Shown here piece by piece: positions 6,921 to 17,376 of a stretch of 64,000 bases of DNA (within the stretch, counting starts at the first letter, position 1; the number at the start of each line of letters is the position of its first letter). The stretch is from Lachnospiraceae bacterium (GTDB taxonomy: Bacteria; Bacillota; Clostridia; Lachnospirales; Lachnospiraceae): assembly GCA_022652545.1 (NCBI GenBank), contig JALCRM010000007.1:62001-126000 (forward strand), written 5' to 3'. The translations under genes were made by a program, and so were the position numbers. Under the pieces are notes generated by a model. That model had not been told where the DNA came from. It searched no databases and saw only the letters and a list, made by a program, of their open reading frames with translations.

Positions 6921-9101
6921 ATGGACAGCAGATTCGGGGAAAAACTCATCGAACAGACCATAGCGGATTATTATGCCAGCCAGGACAGGGAACACCTCGT
7001 CCGCACGCTGGAAGTGCTGCGCGCACAGGCGGATGCCGGAACGCGCCTGATCGCGGCGGTCGTGCCGGTGCCGGAACCGAAGGTCATCAGCATGGAAGCG
7101 TGGAAAAACAACGGGCATGAGAAGAGGTTCATGCTGAACCGCCTGAAAGGCAAGGACGACACGGAGATCGCCGTGGCGTTCACCAGCCCGGAACAGCAGA
7201 AAAAAGGCCCGGCGAGCGCCGGCATGCTGATCCCGCTGGGAGATCTCCTGCGCACCGTGGAAAAGATGGACAAGCTCGAGGGACTGATGATCAATCCCTG
7301 GGGCCAGCGTTTCCTGCTGACGAGGCAGACGATCGCCGTCCTGCTCGGTGCGCCGCAGCAGGCTGCGCAGCCGCAGAAGAGCCAGATCGCCCTCGACCGG
7401 CACGACATCACGGAACTGAATATCGAATGTATCGTCAACGCGGCCAATGAGAGCCTTTCCGGCGGAGGCGGCGTGGACGGCGCGATTCACAGGGCGGCAG
7501 GACCGGAACTGGACAAAGCCCTGGAAAAGCTCGGCGGCTGTGCGACCGGGGACGCTAAAATGACAGACGGCTTCGGGCTGAAGGCAAAACACATCATCCA
7601 CACGGTGGGTCCCGTTTACAATGCACAGGGCAGCGACAGGGAAAAGGAAGAGGCAGCGTCGGCTCTGCGCAGCTGCTACGTGAACAGCCTGGACCTGGCG
7701 CGGCGCGAGGGCATACGCAGCATCGCTTTTCCGGCGATCTCGACCGGCGCATACGGATATCCGCGCAGGGAAGCGGCGCAGATCGCTCTGGCGGCGGTAT
7801 CCTCCTGGCTGCAGAAAAACAGCGACTATATCATGACGGTCGTGCTGTCCTGTTTTGACGAGGACAACTACAGGACCTATGTCGATATCATCGAACAGCA
7901 GAAAAAGGAAGCGGAAGCCAGGCAGCAGGCCGGCGAACTGCTGCGCGGCGAGGAGAAGAAACGGGCAGAGGAAAAAGCCAGGCAGGAAAGCAGCGACGGC
8001 GGACCTGCGGCACCGGCGCCCGAAGAGGCCGCCGGCGTGAAAAAGACAGTCATTACGCTGCACAAGCCAGCGGCGGACCTGGTGCGCAGTGCGGTGCTCG
8101 GCTGTGTGACGGGCGATGCACTGGGTTTCCCGGTGCAGTTTGCGGACAGGCAGGAAAGAGACCAGGATCCTGTCACAGACATGCGGAAAACGGCGCTGAA
8201 GGACGGCACGGAGGTCGGGCTCTGGTCCGATGACAGCAGCATGATCCTTGCAGCGATGGACAGTCTCAACACTTTGAAAAAGCTGAATTACCGCGACGTC
8301 ATGGACCGGTATTTCAACTGGCGCATGTACGGGAAATATACGCCGGACGGAGAGGCCTTCGACATCGGCGGCATGACCGACCGCGCCATCATGAACTATG
8401 CCCGCGGCGTGGATCCTCTCAAATGCGGCGGGACGGACGAGCAGGACAACGGCAACGGTTCCCTGATGCGCATCATGCCGTTTGCTCTGCTTCTTGTGAG
8501 AAAAGGACATCTGTTCGAAGATGCGGACCGTATGATGATCCACACTGCGTCGGCGCTGACGCACGCTCATCCGAGAGCCAAACTGGCCTGTGAGATCTAC
8601 GCGGTCGCTGTGCGGGAACTTATCGTGCACGGCACGCAGGTCGACAGGACGGAACTCCTGCAGCGCGCGGTGAACGATGTGATGCTGTTCTACAGGGCGG
8701 ATGAAGAGAGCGGGGACGAGGACGATCCCGGCATCGAGGCACACCGCGAGGTGGTGACGGATTACGACGAGATCCGCACGGAGCTGCCGGCTTTTGCAAG
8801 ACTCCGCGACATTGCGGCTTTTGCAAAACTGCCGGAGGAAGAGATCCGCAGCACGGGTTACGTGACAGACACGCTGGAAGCGGCGTTCTGGTGCTTCCTG
8901 ACGACGGATGACTATCGCTCCTGCGTGCTGAAGGCCGTAAATCTGGGATCCGACACAGATACGGTGGCCTGTGTGGCAGGCGGCCTTGCAGGCATCCGGG
9001 GCGGCGCGGGCAGCATACCTGCGGAATGGGTGGACAGTCTCGCCCGCAAAGAGGAGATCGAGGCGCAGTGCGACGCCTTCCAGAGCCTCTGGATCAGCTG
9101 A
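6921..9101 (+). CDS. Three-domain SseB / macro / ADP-ribosylglycohydrolase protein
   Basis: A 726-residue cytoplasmic protein. Residues about 5-145 resemble an SseB N-terminal domain. Residues about 155-330 are a MacroD-type macro domain with the ADP-ribose loop NAANESLSGGGGVDGAIH and the second loop STGAYGYP. Residues about 325-375 are a charged, helical then Pro/Ala-rich linker. From about 385 on is a DraG-type ADP-ribosylglycohydrolase with metal-site motifs SDDSSM, GNGSLMR and GSDTDTV. Both macro and DraG domains can remove ADP-ribose, so the protein is probably an ADP-ribosylation eraser with two active sites. Start at ATG 6921 is chosen for GAAAGGA nine bases upstream; an earlier ATG at 6885 lacks this. 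It precedes ileS, which has its own promoter. Confidence 0.85.
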   Translation: MDSRFGEKLIEQTIADYYASQDREHLVRTLEVLRAQADAGTRLIAAVVPVPEPKVISMEAWKNNGHEKRFMLNRLKGKDDTEIAVAFTSPEQQKKGPASAGMLIPLGDLLRTVEKMDKLEGLMINPWGQRFLLTRQTIAVLLGAPQQAAQPQKSQIALDRHDITELNIECIVNAANESLSGGGGVDGAIHRAAGPELDKALEKLGGCATGDAKMTDGFGLKAKHIIHTVGPVYNAQGSDREKEEAASALRSCYVNSLDLARREGIRSIAFPAISTGAYGYPRREAAQIALAAVSSWLQKNSDYIMTVVLSCFDEDNYRTYVDIIEQQKKEAEARQQAGELLRGEEKKRAEEKARQESSDGGPAAPAPEEAAGVKKTVITLHKPAADLVRSAVLGCVTGDALGFPVQFADRQERDQDPVTDMRKTALKDGTEVGLWSDDSSMILAAMDSLNTLKKLNYRDVMDRYFNWRMYGKYTPDGEAFDIGGMTDRAIMNYARGVDPLKCGGTDEQDNGNGSLMRIMPFALLLVRKGHLFEDADRMMIHTASALTHAHPRAKLACEIYAVAVRELIVHGTQVDRTELLQRAVNDVMLFYRADEESGDEDDPGIEAHREVVTDYDEIRTELPAFARLRDIAAFAKLPEEEIRSTGYVTDTLEAAFWCFLTTDDYRSCVLKAVNLGSDTDTVACVAGGLAGIRGGAGSIPAEWVDSLARKEEIEAQCDAFQSLWIS

Positions 9102-9129
9102 GGTACGGCAGGCCCGGAATGCCGGAACC

Positions 9130-9158
9130 TTGACATTCAAAGCGCTGTGTTTTACTCT
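9130..9158 (+). promoter_or_regulatory. Promoter for ileS
   Basis: Consensus TTGACA (9130-9135), 17-base spacer, TACTCT (9153-9158). The roughly 95-base leader that follows holds a short TGCCGC/GCGGCA hairpin but no T-box consensus, so tRNA-sensing control is not supported here. Confidence 0.6.
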
Positions 9159-9258
9159 GAATCGATATCGGAAAAGCTTCTGTTCTGTGAAAAATGCCGC
9201 CGGAGCGGCAACAGGGTACGGTTGAAGAGAAAGGCCGCGCCCGGAAGGGAAACACACG

Positions 9259-12200
9259 ATGTATAAGAAGGTAAGCACCGATCTCAATTTTGTCGAACGT
9301 GAACATGCCACATCTGAATTCTGGAAAGAAAACCATATTTTTGAAAAGAGCGTTGAACAGCGCGAGGGCTGCCCGACCTACATGTTCTATGACGGGCCGC
9401 CCACAGCAAACGGAAAGCCGCACATCGGCCACGTCCTGACGCGCTGCATCAAGGACATGATCCCCAGATACCATGCAATGAAGGGCAGCCAGGTCCCGAG
9501 AAAGGCCGGGTGGGATACCCACGGCCTGCCGGTGGAACTGGAAGTTGAGAAGGAGATCGGGATCAACGGCAAGGACCAGATCGAGCAGTACGGGATCGAG
9601 CCCTTTATCAAGAAGTGCAAGGAGAGCGTCTGGCAGTATAAGGGCATGTGGGAAAAGTTCTCCGATGCCGTCGGATTCTGGGCGGACATGGACCATCCCT
9701 ATGTGACCTACTACGACGATTACATCGAATCCGAATGGTGGGCGCTGCAGACCATCTGGAACAAAGGTCTCCTGTACAAGGGCTTCAAGGTCGTGCCTTA
9801 CTGCCCGCGCTGCGGGACGCCTCTTTCTTCGCACGAAGTCGCGCAGGGCTATAAGACGGTAAAGGAACGCTCCGCTGTCGTGCGCTTCAAGGCAGCCGAC
9901 GAAGATGCCTATTTCCTGGCCTGGACGACCACACCCTGGACGCTGCCCTCGAACGTGGCACTCTGCGTGAATCCGCACGAGACCTATGCGAAGGTAAAGG
10001 CAGCCGACGGATATACCTATTATATGGCCGAAGCTCTGCTGGACACCGTGCTCGGGAGGCTCGCTTCCGAAGACAGGCCTGCCTACGAAGTGCTGGCCAC
10101 GATGCCGGGCAGCGACCTTGAGTACCGTGCGTATGAACCGCTCTATGCATGCTCGGTGCCCGTTGTGGAAAAACAGCATAAGAAAGCCTACTTCATCGAG
10201 TGCGACGACTACGTGACCATGACCGACGGCACCGGCATTGTCCACGAAGCCCCGGCCTTCGGCGAAGACGACGCGCGCGTCGGACGCAAGTACGACATGC
10301 CGTTCGTGCAGCTTGTCGATGAAAAGGGCAATATGAAGCCGGAAACGCCTTTTGCAGGAATTTTTGTCAAAAAAGCTGATCCGCTCGTGCTGGAAGACCT
10401 CGAAAAGAGAGGCCTGCTGTACGATGCCCCGAAATTCGAACACGATTATCCGCACTGCTGGAGGTGCGGCACGCCGCTGATCTATTATGCCCGCGAGTCC
10501 TGGTTCATCAGGATGACGGCTGTGAAGGACGACCTCGTACGCAACAACAAGGAGATCAACTGGGTCCCGCCGTCGATGGGCGAGGGACGTTTCGGCAACT
10601 GGCTGGAAAACATCCAGGACTGGGGCATCTCCCGCAACCGCTACTGGGGCACGCCGCTCAACATCTGGGAATGCCCGGACTGCGGCAAACAGATCTCCGT
10701 GGGCAGCAGGCAGGAGCTTGCGCAGCTCTCCGGGAACCCGGAGGCGGCGCACACGGAACTTCACCGTCCGTATATCGACGCCATAACGATCAAGTGCCCG
10801 GACTGCGGCGGCACCATGAAACGTGTACCGGAGGTCATCGACTGCTGGTTCGACTCCGGTGCCATGCCGTATGCGCAGATCCACTATCCTTTTGAAAACA
10901 GGGAGCTTTTCGAAAAAGAGTTCCCCGCAAGCTTTATTTCCGAAGCTGTCGACCAGACCAGAGGCTGGTTCTATTCCCTGCACGCGGAATCCACGCTGCT
11001 CTTTAACAGGCCGGCTTTCCGCAATGTCATCGTGCTGGGCCTTGTCCTGGACAAGGAAGGCAACAAGATGAGCAAGTCGAAGGGCAACTCCGTCGACCCC
11101 ATGGAAGCGCTCAACACTTTCGGGGCCGATGCGATACGCTGGTATTTCTACAGCAATTCAGCCCCCTGGCTGCCCAACAAATTCCATGACAAAGCGGTGC
11201 GCGAAGGCCAGAGGAAGTTCCTGGGAACGCTCTGGAACACCTATGCGTTCTACGTCCTTTATGCCGAGATCGACCAGTTCGACCCGACGAAGCATACGCT
11301 GGATTACGATCAGCTCCCGGTCATGGACAAATGGCTCCTGTCCCGCATGAACTCCATGATACGCGACGCGGACGCCGACCTGGCCGCCTACAAGGTGCAG
11401 GAGACGACCGCCGTACTGGAGGATTTCGTGGACGAAATGAGCAACTGGTACGTCCGCCGCGGCAGGGAACGTTTCTGGGCAAAGGGCATGGAGCAGGACA
11501 AGATCAACGCTTACATGACTCTCTATACGGCACTGAAGAATCTGTGTCTGTGCGCGGCACCGCTGATCCCCTTCATGACGGAGGAGATCTACCAGAACAT
11601 CGTGCGCAGCGTGGACAGCAGCGCACCGGAAAGCATCCATCTCTGCAACTATCCGGAGTGTGACGCGTCCAGGATCGACAAGGGACTCGAGGACAGCATG
11701 GAAGAAGTGCTGAAGATCGTAGTTCTCGGCCGCGCCTGCCGGAATGCCTCCAATATCAAGAACCGTCAGCCCGTTTCGCAGATGCTTGTCAAGGCCCCCC
11801 ACGAACTGGCGGATTTCTACCGTGAGATCATCGAGGATGAACTGAATGTAAAGCAGCTTACCTTTACGCAGGACGTGCGGGAATATTCTTCTTATTCCTT
11901 CAAGCCGCAGCTGCGGACGCTGGGCCCGAAATACGGAAAGCACCTCGGCGCGATCCGGAAGTATCTGGAAGGCCTGGACGGGAACGCCGCGATGGACGAA
12001 CTCAACGCGAAGGGGCTGCTGGCCTTTGACGCGGACGGCGAGCACGTCGAGCTGACGAAGGACGATCTGCTGATCGATACGCAGCAGAAGGAAGGCTTCA
12101 TGACGCAGGCGGACGGCGGCGTCACTGTCGTGATGGACACGAGGCTCACGCCGGAACTGATCGAGGAAGGCTACGTGTATGAACTGATCAGCAAAATACA

Positions 12201-12414
12201 GACCATGCGCAAGGATGCCGGCTTCGAAGTCATGGATCACATCCGTGTTTCACTGAGCGGCAGCAGCAAGCTTTTTGCGGTCGCGCAGAAGAACAGTGCT
12301 GCGATCTGCGGCAAGGTGCTGGCGCAGTCCATGACGGAAGACGAAAAGCAGGACACCGAAAAAGAGTGGGATATCAACGGCGAGAACGTCACGATCGGCA
12401 TCAGCCGCATTTGA
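9259..12414 (+). CDS. ileS: Isoleucyl-tRNA synthetase, type 2 (eukaryote-like)
   Basis: A 1051-residue class I aminoacyl-tRNA synthetase that charges tRNA-Ile. HIGH motif is PHIGH at 54-58 and KMSKS at 603-607; the editing domain contains WTTTPWTLPSN. The sequence has the hallmarks of the IleRS2 lineage (VEKEIGINGKDQIEQYG, and the LTPELIEEGYVYELISKIQ segment near the end) and lacks the C-terminal zinc-binding finger of type 1 enzymes. IleRS2 proteins are known for low sensitivity to mupirocin. It follows its own promoter and is followed after 51 bases by glgP. Confidence 0.95.
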   Translation: MYKKVSTDLNFVEREHATSEFWKENHIFEKSVEQREGCPTYMFYDGPPTANGKPHIGHVLTRCIKDMIPRYHAMKGSQVPRKAGWDTHGLPVELEVEKEIGINGKDQIEQYGIEPFIKKCKESVWQYKGMWEKFSDAVGFWADMDHPYVTYYDDYIESEWWALQTIWNKGLLYKGFKVVPYCPRCGTPLSSHEVAQGYKTVKERSAVVRFKAADEDAYFLAWTTTPWTLPSNVALCVNPHETYAKVKAADGYTYYMAEALLDTVLGRLASEDRPAYEVLATMPGSDLEYRAYEPLYACSVPVVEKQHKKAYFIECDDYVTMTDGTGIVHEAPAFGEDDARVGRKYDMPFVQLVDEKGNMKPETPFAGIFVKKADPLVLEDLEKRGLLYDAPKFEHDYPHCWRCGTPLIYYARESWFIRMTAVKDDLVRNNKEINWVPPSMGEGRFGNWLENIQDWGISRNRYWGTPLNIWECPDCGKQISVGSRQELAQLSGNPEAAHTELHRPYIDAITIKCPDCGGTMKRVPEVIDCWFDSGAMPYAQIHYPFENRELFEKEFPASFISEAVDQTRGWFYSLHAESTLLFNRPAFRNVIVLGLVLDKEGNKMSKSKGNSVDPMEALNTFGADAIRWYFYSNSAPWLPNKFHDKAVREGQRKFLGTLWNTYAFYVLYAEIDQFDPTKHTLDYDQLPVMDKWLLSRMNSMIRDADADLAAYKVQETTAVLEDFVDEMSNWYVRRGRERFWAKGMEQDKINAYMTLYTALKNLCLCAAPLIPFMTEEIYQNIVRSVDSSAPESIHLCNYPECDASRIDKGLEDSMEEVLKIVVLGRACRNASNIKNRQPVSQMLVKAPHELADFYREIIEDELNVKQLTFTQDVREYSSYSFKPQLRTLGPKYGKHLGAIRKYLEGLDGNAAMDELNAKGLLAFDADGEHVELTKDDLLIDTQQKEGFMTQADGGVTVVMDTRLTPELIEEGYVYELISKIQTMRKDAGFEVMDHIRVSLSGSSKLFAVAQKNSAAICGKVLAQSMTEDEKQDTEKEWDINGENVTIGISRI

Positions 12415-12465
12415 AAAGGACGGCCGCGGAGTCCGCGGCTGAATACAGGATGACGGGGGATAAGT

Positions 12466-14991
12466 ATGACCAAAAGACCGACATTTAAATTCGACAAGGA
12501 ACTTTTCAAGCGCAGTGTGGAATACAACGTGCGCAGCATGTACCGCAAGGATATGGAAGATGCGACGGCACAGATGATCTTCCAGGCTTCCGCGCACGCG
12601 CTGCGGGACCAGATCATAGACTGCTGGATGAACACACAGAAGGCTTTCGAAGAGCAGGAGCCCAAGCAGCTGGTCTATCTTTCCATGGAGTTTCTGATGG
12701 GACGGGCTTTCGGCAACGACGCCATCAATCTGCAGGCTTACCAGCCGATCGCCGATGCCCTTTCCGAGCTGGGTTTTGACATCAATGCCATTGAGGATGA
12801 GGAGCCGGATGCGGCACTCGGGAACGGAGGCCTCGGCAGGCTCGCAGCCTGCTTCCTGGATTCGCTTGCGACGCTCAGGTACCCGGCATACGGCTGCGGC
12901 ATCCGTTATCACTACGGCATGTTCAAGCAGAAGATCGAGCACGGGCAGCAGGTGGAGGTGCCGGACAACTGGCTGAAGCACGGCAACCCGCTGGAGATCC
13001 GCCGGCCGGAGTACACGGAGGAAGTGCACTTCGGAGGCTATGTCACATCCTACCAGGTGGACGGCGGACGTACGATGTTCAGGCAGGAAGGCTACCAGTG
13101 CGTGAATGCAGTACCGTACGACATGCCGGTCATCGGGTACGGCAACGGTTTCGTCGATACCCTGCGAATCTGGGACGCCGAGCCCGTGGAGGAGTTCCGT
13201 CTGGATTCCTTCGACAAGGGCGATTACGAGAAGGCAGTCGAGGACACCAACCTGGCCAAACTGATCACCGAAGTCCTGTATCCCTGTGATGACCATTACC
13301 AGGGGAAGGAACTGCGCTTAAAGCAGCAGTACTTCTTTGTTTCCGCATCGATCCAGCAGGCAGTGAACAAATATCTGACCGGGAACAAAGACCTGATGAA
13401 ACTGCCTGAGAAATATGTTTTCCAGATGAACGATACCCATCCGACACTCACGATCCCCGAGCTGATGCGTATCCTGATGGATGAACACGCCATGCAGTGG
13501 GACGAAGCCTGGCACGTGACCACATCCTGCTGTGCCTATACAAACCACACCATCATGGCGGAAGCACTGGAAAAATGGCCGATCGAGCTGTTTTCCAAGC
13601 TGCTGCCCCGCATCTACCAGATCGTGGAGGAGATCAACCGCCGCTTCCTGCTCGACGTACACGCAAAGTACGACAATGCGGGCGTCAATGTGCAGGACAA
13701 AATACGTTCCATGGCGATCATCTTCAACGGGCAGGTACGTATGGCCAACCTTGCGATCGTAGCCAGCTTTTCGGTGAACGGCGTCGCGGCGCTGCATACG
13801 AAGATCCTGGAAGAGGAAGTACTGAAGGACTTTTACGACCTGTATCCGCAGAAGTTCTCGAACAAGACGAACGGCATCACCCAGCGGCGCTTCCTGCTGC
13901 ATGCCAATCCGCTGCTGGCGGAATGGGTCACGGCGCATGTAGGGGAGGACTGGATCACCGACCTTTCAAAGATCTCCGATCTGAAGCTGTATGCGGACGA
14001 CCCGAAGGCGCAGAAGGAGTTCGCGCAGATCCGCTTCCGCAACAAACAGCGCCTGGCGGCGTACATCCGCGAGCACAACGGGATCGAGGTGGATCCTCAT
14101 TCCATCTTCGACGTGCAGGTAAAACGTCTGCATGAGTACAAGCGCCAGCTGCTCAATATCATGCATGTGATGTATCTGTACAACTGCCTGAAGGCGGACC
14201 CGAACTTTAAAATGAACAAGCGCACCTTCATATTCGGCGCCAAGGCGGCAGCAGGCTACGTCAACGCAAAACTCACGATCAAACTGATCAACTCCGTGGC
14301 CGACGTCATCAACAACGACGATTCCATCAACGGCATGATCAAGGTCGTGTTCATCGAAGACTACCGCGTTTCCAACGCAGAGATCATCTTTGCCGCTTCG
14401 GATGTATCCGAGCAGATCTCCACGGCTTCCAAGGAGGCCTCCGGCACGAGCAACATGAAGCTGATGCTCAACGGCGCGCTCACGATCGGCACCATGGACG
14501 GCGCCAACGTCGAGATCGCGGAAGAGGTCGGCAGGGAGAACATGTTCATCTTCGGGCTTTCTTCGGCCGAGGTCCTCAAGTACGAGAACAACGGCGGCTA
14601 CGATCCCTATGAGATCTTCAACAACGACCAGAATGTACGCCAGGTCCTGATGCAGCTCGTAAACGGCACCTATTCCGCGGACAACCCGGAGCTTTTCCGC
14701 CCGCTGTACGATTCACTGCTCAAGAGTTCACCGCAGAACCCGGCCGACCGTTATTTCATACTCAAGGATTTTGAGTCTTATGCGGCGGCGCAGCGCGAAG
14801 TGGACAAGGCATACAGCGACCAGAAGAAGTGGATGAAGATGTCCATCCTGAACACGGCCTGCTCCGGAAAGTTCTCGTCAGACCGTACCATTCAGGAGTA
14901 TGTGCGCGATATCTGGCACCTGAAACAGGTCTCCTTCCCGGAAGACATCCCGGCGAAAAAATCAGGTACCAGGGCTGTGCCGGCAAAGTAG
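12466..14991 (+). CDS. glgP: Glycogen/starch alpha-glucan phosphorylase
   Basis: An 841-residue GT35 enzyme that releases glucose-1-phosphate from glycogen or maltodextrins using phosphate and pyridoxal phosphate. The PLP-binding segment is [14 protein letters not shown] with Lys at 665. The N-terminal catalytic region ([28 protein letters not shown]) is intact and length is normal. GGGGGA-type ribosome site upstream of ATG 12466. No other glycogen genes are nearby; a small GCCGCGG/CCGCGGC hairpin without a T run separates it from ileS, so it may share that transcript. Confidence 0.95.
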   Translation: MTKRPTFKFDKELFKRSVEYNVRSMYRKDMEDATAQMIFQASAHALRDQIIDCWMNTQKAFEEQEPKQLVYLSMEFLMGRAFGNDAINLQAYQPIADALSELGFDINAIEDEEPDAALGNGGLGRLAACFLDSLATLRYPAYGCGIRYHYGMFKQKIEHGQQVEVPDNWLKHGNPLEIRRPEYTEEVHFGGYVTSYQVDGGRTMFRQEGYQCVNAVPYDMPVIGYGNGFVDTLRIWDAEPVEEFRLDSFDKGDYEKAVEDTNLAKLITEVLYPCDDHYQGKELRLKQQYFFVSASIQQAVNKYLTGNKDLMKLPEKYVFQMNDTHPTLTIPELMRILMDEHAMQWDEAWHVTTSCCAYTNHTIMAEALEKWPIELFSKLLPRIYQIVEEINRRFLLDVHAKYDNAGVNVQDKIRSMAIIFNGQVRMANLAIVASFSVNGVAALHTKILEEEVLKDFYDLYPQKFSNKTNGITQRRFLLHANPLLAEWVTAHVGEDWITDLSKISDLKLYADDPKAQKEFAQIRFRNKQRLAAYIREHNGIEVDPHSIFDVQVKRLHEYKRQLLNIMHVMYLYNCLKADPNFKMNKRTFIFGAKAAAGYVNAKLTIKLINSVADVINNDDSINGMIKVVFIEDYRVSNAEIIFAASDVSEQISTASKEASGTSNMKLMLNGALTIGTMDGANVEIAEEVGRENMFIFGLSSAEVLKYENNGGYDPYEIFNNDQNVRQVLMQLVNGTYSADNPELFRPLYDSLLKSSPQNPADRYFILKDFESYAAAQREVDKAYSDQKKWMKMSILNTACSGKFSSDRTIQEYVRDIWHLKQVSFPEDIPAKKSGTRAVPAK

Positions 14992-15031
14992 AAGCGGCAG
15001 CGCGTGTTTTGAAAAGCGATCGGAGGTATGC

Positions 15032-17332
15032 ATGGCAGCGGTCACACTATCTCAAAAGGGAGCCTATCTGACAGACGGCAGGAACTGGGTGGAAGACGGC
15101 CCGGACTGCGCGGCGAGGCTTGCGGCGGCCGGCTTTACGGGACCGGAGGCATTACGGGAAAATGCGAGGCTCGGCACGATGGCGGCCGGCATCCTGGCAG
15201 CGCACGGCACTTCGGAAGGCGACGATCTCAGGATACGTTTTGACAAACTGGTCTCCCACGACATCACCTATGTCGGTATCATCCAGACGGCTCGCGCATC
15301 GGGCCTCACCTCCTTTCCGATGCCGTATGTGCTGACGAACTGCCACAACTCTCTGTGCGCTGTCGGAGGCACCATCAACGAGGACGACCATCTTTTCGGA
15401 CTTTCGGCCGCCAGGCGCTTCGGCGGCTGCTATGTACCGCCCCATCTTGCGGTCATCCATGAATATGCCCGCGAGCGGATGGCGGAGTGCGGCAGCATGA
15501 TCCTCGGTTCGGATTCGCACACCCGGTACGGTGCACTGGGCACGCTGGCCATGGGCGAGGGCGGACCGGAGCTGGTCAAACAGCTGCTCGGCCAGACCTA
15601 TGACATCCGGCGTCCGGAGGTCGTCGCGGTGAACCTGACGGGTGCGCCCGTGCGCGGCGTAGGCCCCCAGGATGTGGCGCTTGCCATTATCGGCAGCGTT
15701 TTTGCAAACGGATATGTGAAAAACAGGATCATGGAATTTGTGGGGGACGGCATCGCCTCCCTGAGCACCGACTTCCGCATCGGCGTAGACGTCATGACGA
15801 CGGAGACGGCCTGCCTTTCCTCCATATGGGAAACGGACGAAGAGACGCGTAAGTGGTACGAAATACACGGGCGCGGGAGCTGTTTTGCAAGGCTTGCCCC
15901 GAAGAAGCTGGCCTGGTACGACCGCGTCATCACGGTGGATCTGTCGGCAGTCCGGCCTATGATCGCCATGCCGTTCCACCCCAGCAACACATACACGATC
16001 GACGAACTGAATGCGAATCTGCGCGACATTCTCCATGAGACAGAGGAGAAGGCCGCAGGCACCTTTACGGGAAAGGTCAGGTTTTCCCTGCAGGACAAGA
16101 TCGAAAACGGGAAGCTGCATGTGGACCAGGGCATCATCGCGGGCTGCGCCGGCGGCGGGTTCGAGAACCTGTGCGCGGCAGCGGGCATCCTGGACGGACA
16201 CAGCACGGGCAGCGGAGACTTTTCGCTGAGCGTGTACCCCGCCTCTATGCCGATCTATATGGAACTGCTGAAGAACGGCTGCGCGGAGAAACTGATCGAT
16301 GCCGGTGCGGTGCTGAAGACCTGCTACTGCGGGCCCTGCTTCGGAGCCGGGGACACGCCGGCCAACGGCGCGCTTTCGATCCGCCATTCCACGAGAAACT
16401 TCCCGAACCGCGAAGGCTCGAAGCCGCAGAACGGACAGATCGCTTCCGTGGCCCTCATGGACGCGAGGTCCATCGCCGCGACGGCCGCGGCCGGCGGTAT
16501 ACTTACGCCTGCCACAAAGATCGATGCGGACATTCCCGTGTACGGATACCACTATGACGGCAGCATTTATGAGAAACGCGTTTTTGATTCTCACGGCGTG
16601 CCGGATCCCTCCGTGCAGCTGCGGCTCGGCCCCAACATCAAGGACTGGCCGGCCATGCGCGCACTTCCCGAGAATCTGATCCTGCAGGTGATCGCCGAGA
16701 TCCACGACCCGGTCACCACGACGGACGAGCTTATCCCGTCCGGAGAAACATCTTCCTACCGTTCCAATCCGCTCGGACTGGCCGAGTTCACGCTGTCCAG
16801 AAAAGTACCGGAGTACGTGGCGCGTGCAAAAGAGATACAGAAGGCGGAGACAGCGATCGAAAACGGCAGGTGCGGAGCGCAGGCAGTACCGGCGCTGAAG
16901 GAAGTCATGGCGGCGGTGAAAGCCGGGTTCCCGGAAGTCAGCCACGACAACCTCGGCATAGGGTCGACGATCTTCGCCGTGAAGCCGGGGGACGGTTCCG
17001 CCAGGGAACAGGCCGCTTCCTGCCAGAAGGTGCTCGGCGGCTGGGCCAATATCGCCAACGACTACGCGACCAAACGCTACCGCAGCAACCTGATCAACTG
17101 GGGCATGCTGCCTTTTCTCATCCCCGAAGGGGAACTTCCCTTTGCGGAGATGGATTACCTGTTTTTCCCCGGCATCCGCAGGGCGGTGGAAGAACGGTTT
17201 GAAAAGATCGAAGCGTATGCCGTGAAAAACGGGGAACTCCGGCCTTTTTCGCTGACACTGGGCGATCTGACGGAGGAAGAAAGACGCATCATTCTCGACG
17301 GCTGTCTCATCAATTACAACCGGGTCGGCTGA
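15032..17332 (+). CDS. Aconitase-family hydratase (YbhJ-like)
   Basis: A 766-residue [4Fe-4S] aconitase-superfamily enzyme. Cluster Cys are in GCAGGG near residue 373 and in the CGPC pair at C433/C436; SDSHTRYG and the swivel-domain end are also visible. It resembles the uncharacterised E. coli YbhJ group more than true aconitases or isopropylmalate isomerases, so the substrate is unknown. GGAGG lies five bases before the ATG. It sits between glgP and an alpha/beta hydrolase with short gaps, but neither neighbour indicates a tricarboxylate pathway. Confidence 0.8.
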   Translation: MAAVTLSQKGAYLTDGRNWVEDGPDCAARLAAAGFTGPEALRENARLGTMAAGILAAHGTSEGDDLRIRFDKLVSHDITYVGIIQTARASGLTSFPMPYVLTNCHNSLCAVGGTINEDDHLFGLSAARRFGGCYVPPHLAVIHEYARERMAECGSMILGSDSHTRYGALGTLAMGEGGPELVKQLLGQTYDIRRPEVVAVNLTGAPVRGVGPQDVALAIIGSVFANGYVKNRIMEFVGDGIASLSTDFRIGVDVMTTETACLSSIWETDEETRKWYEIHGRGSCFARLAPKKLAWYDRVITVDLSAVRPMIAMPFHPSNTYTIDELNANLRDILHETEEKAAGTFTGKVRFSLQDKIENGKLHVDQGIIAGCAGGGFENLCAAAGILDGHSTGSGDFSLSVYPASMPIYMELLKNGCAEKLIDAGAVLKTCYCGPCFGAGDTPANGALSIRHSTRNFPNREGSKPQNGQIASVALMDARSIAATAAAGGILTPATKIDADIPVYGYHYDGSIYEKRVFDSHGVPDPSVQLRLGPNIKDWPAMRALPENLILQVIAEIHDPVTTTDELIPSGETSSYRSNPLGLAEFTLSRKVPEYVARAKEIQKAETAIENGRCGAQAVPALKEVMAAVKAGFPEVSHDNLGIGSTIFAVKPGDGSAREQAASCQKVLGGWANIANDYATKRYRSNLINWGMLPFLIPEGELPFAEMDYLFFPGIRRAVEERFEKIEAYAVKNGELRPFSLTLGDLTEEERRIILDGCLINYNRVG

Positions 17333-17376
17333 CCGGCCGGACATAGGGCACGGATCAGGCAGGCCAAGGAGCACGA

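Noticed and set aside
9160-9258. T-box leader for ileS
   Set aside because: The leader is short and lacks the AGGGTGGNACCGCG box; only a small hairpin is present.
6867-9311. 814-codon open frame on the minus strand
   Set aside because: It is antisense to the three-domain ADP-ribose protein and is a by-product of GC-rich codon usage; it has no recognisable domain.
9094-10983. 629-codon minus-strand open frame
   Set aside because: Antisense to ileS; the real strand has clear HIGH and KMSKS motifs.
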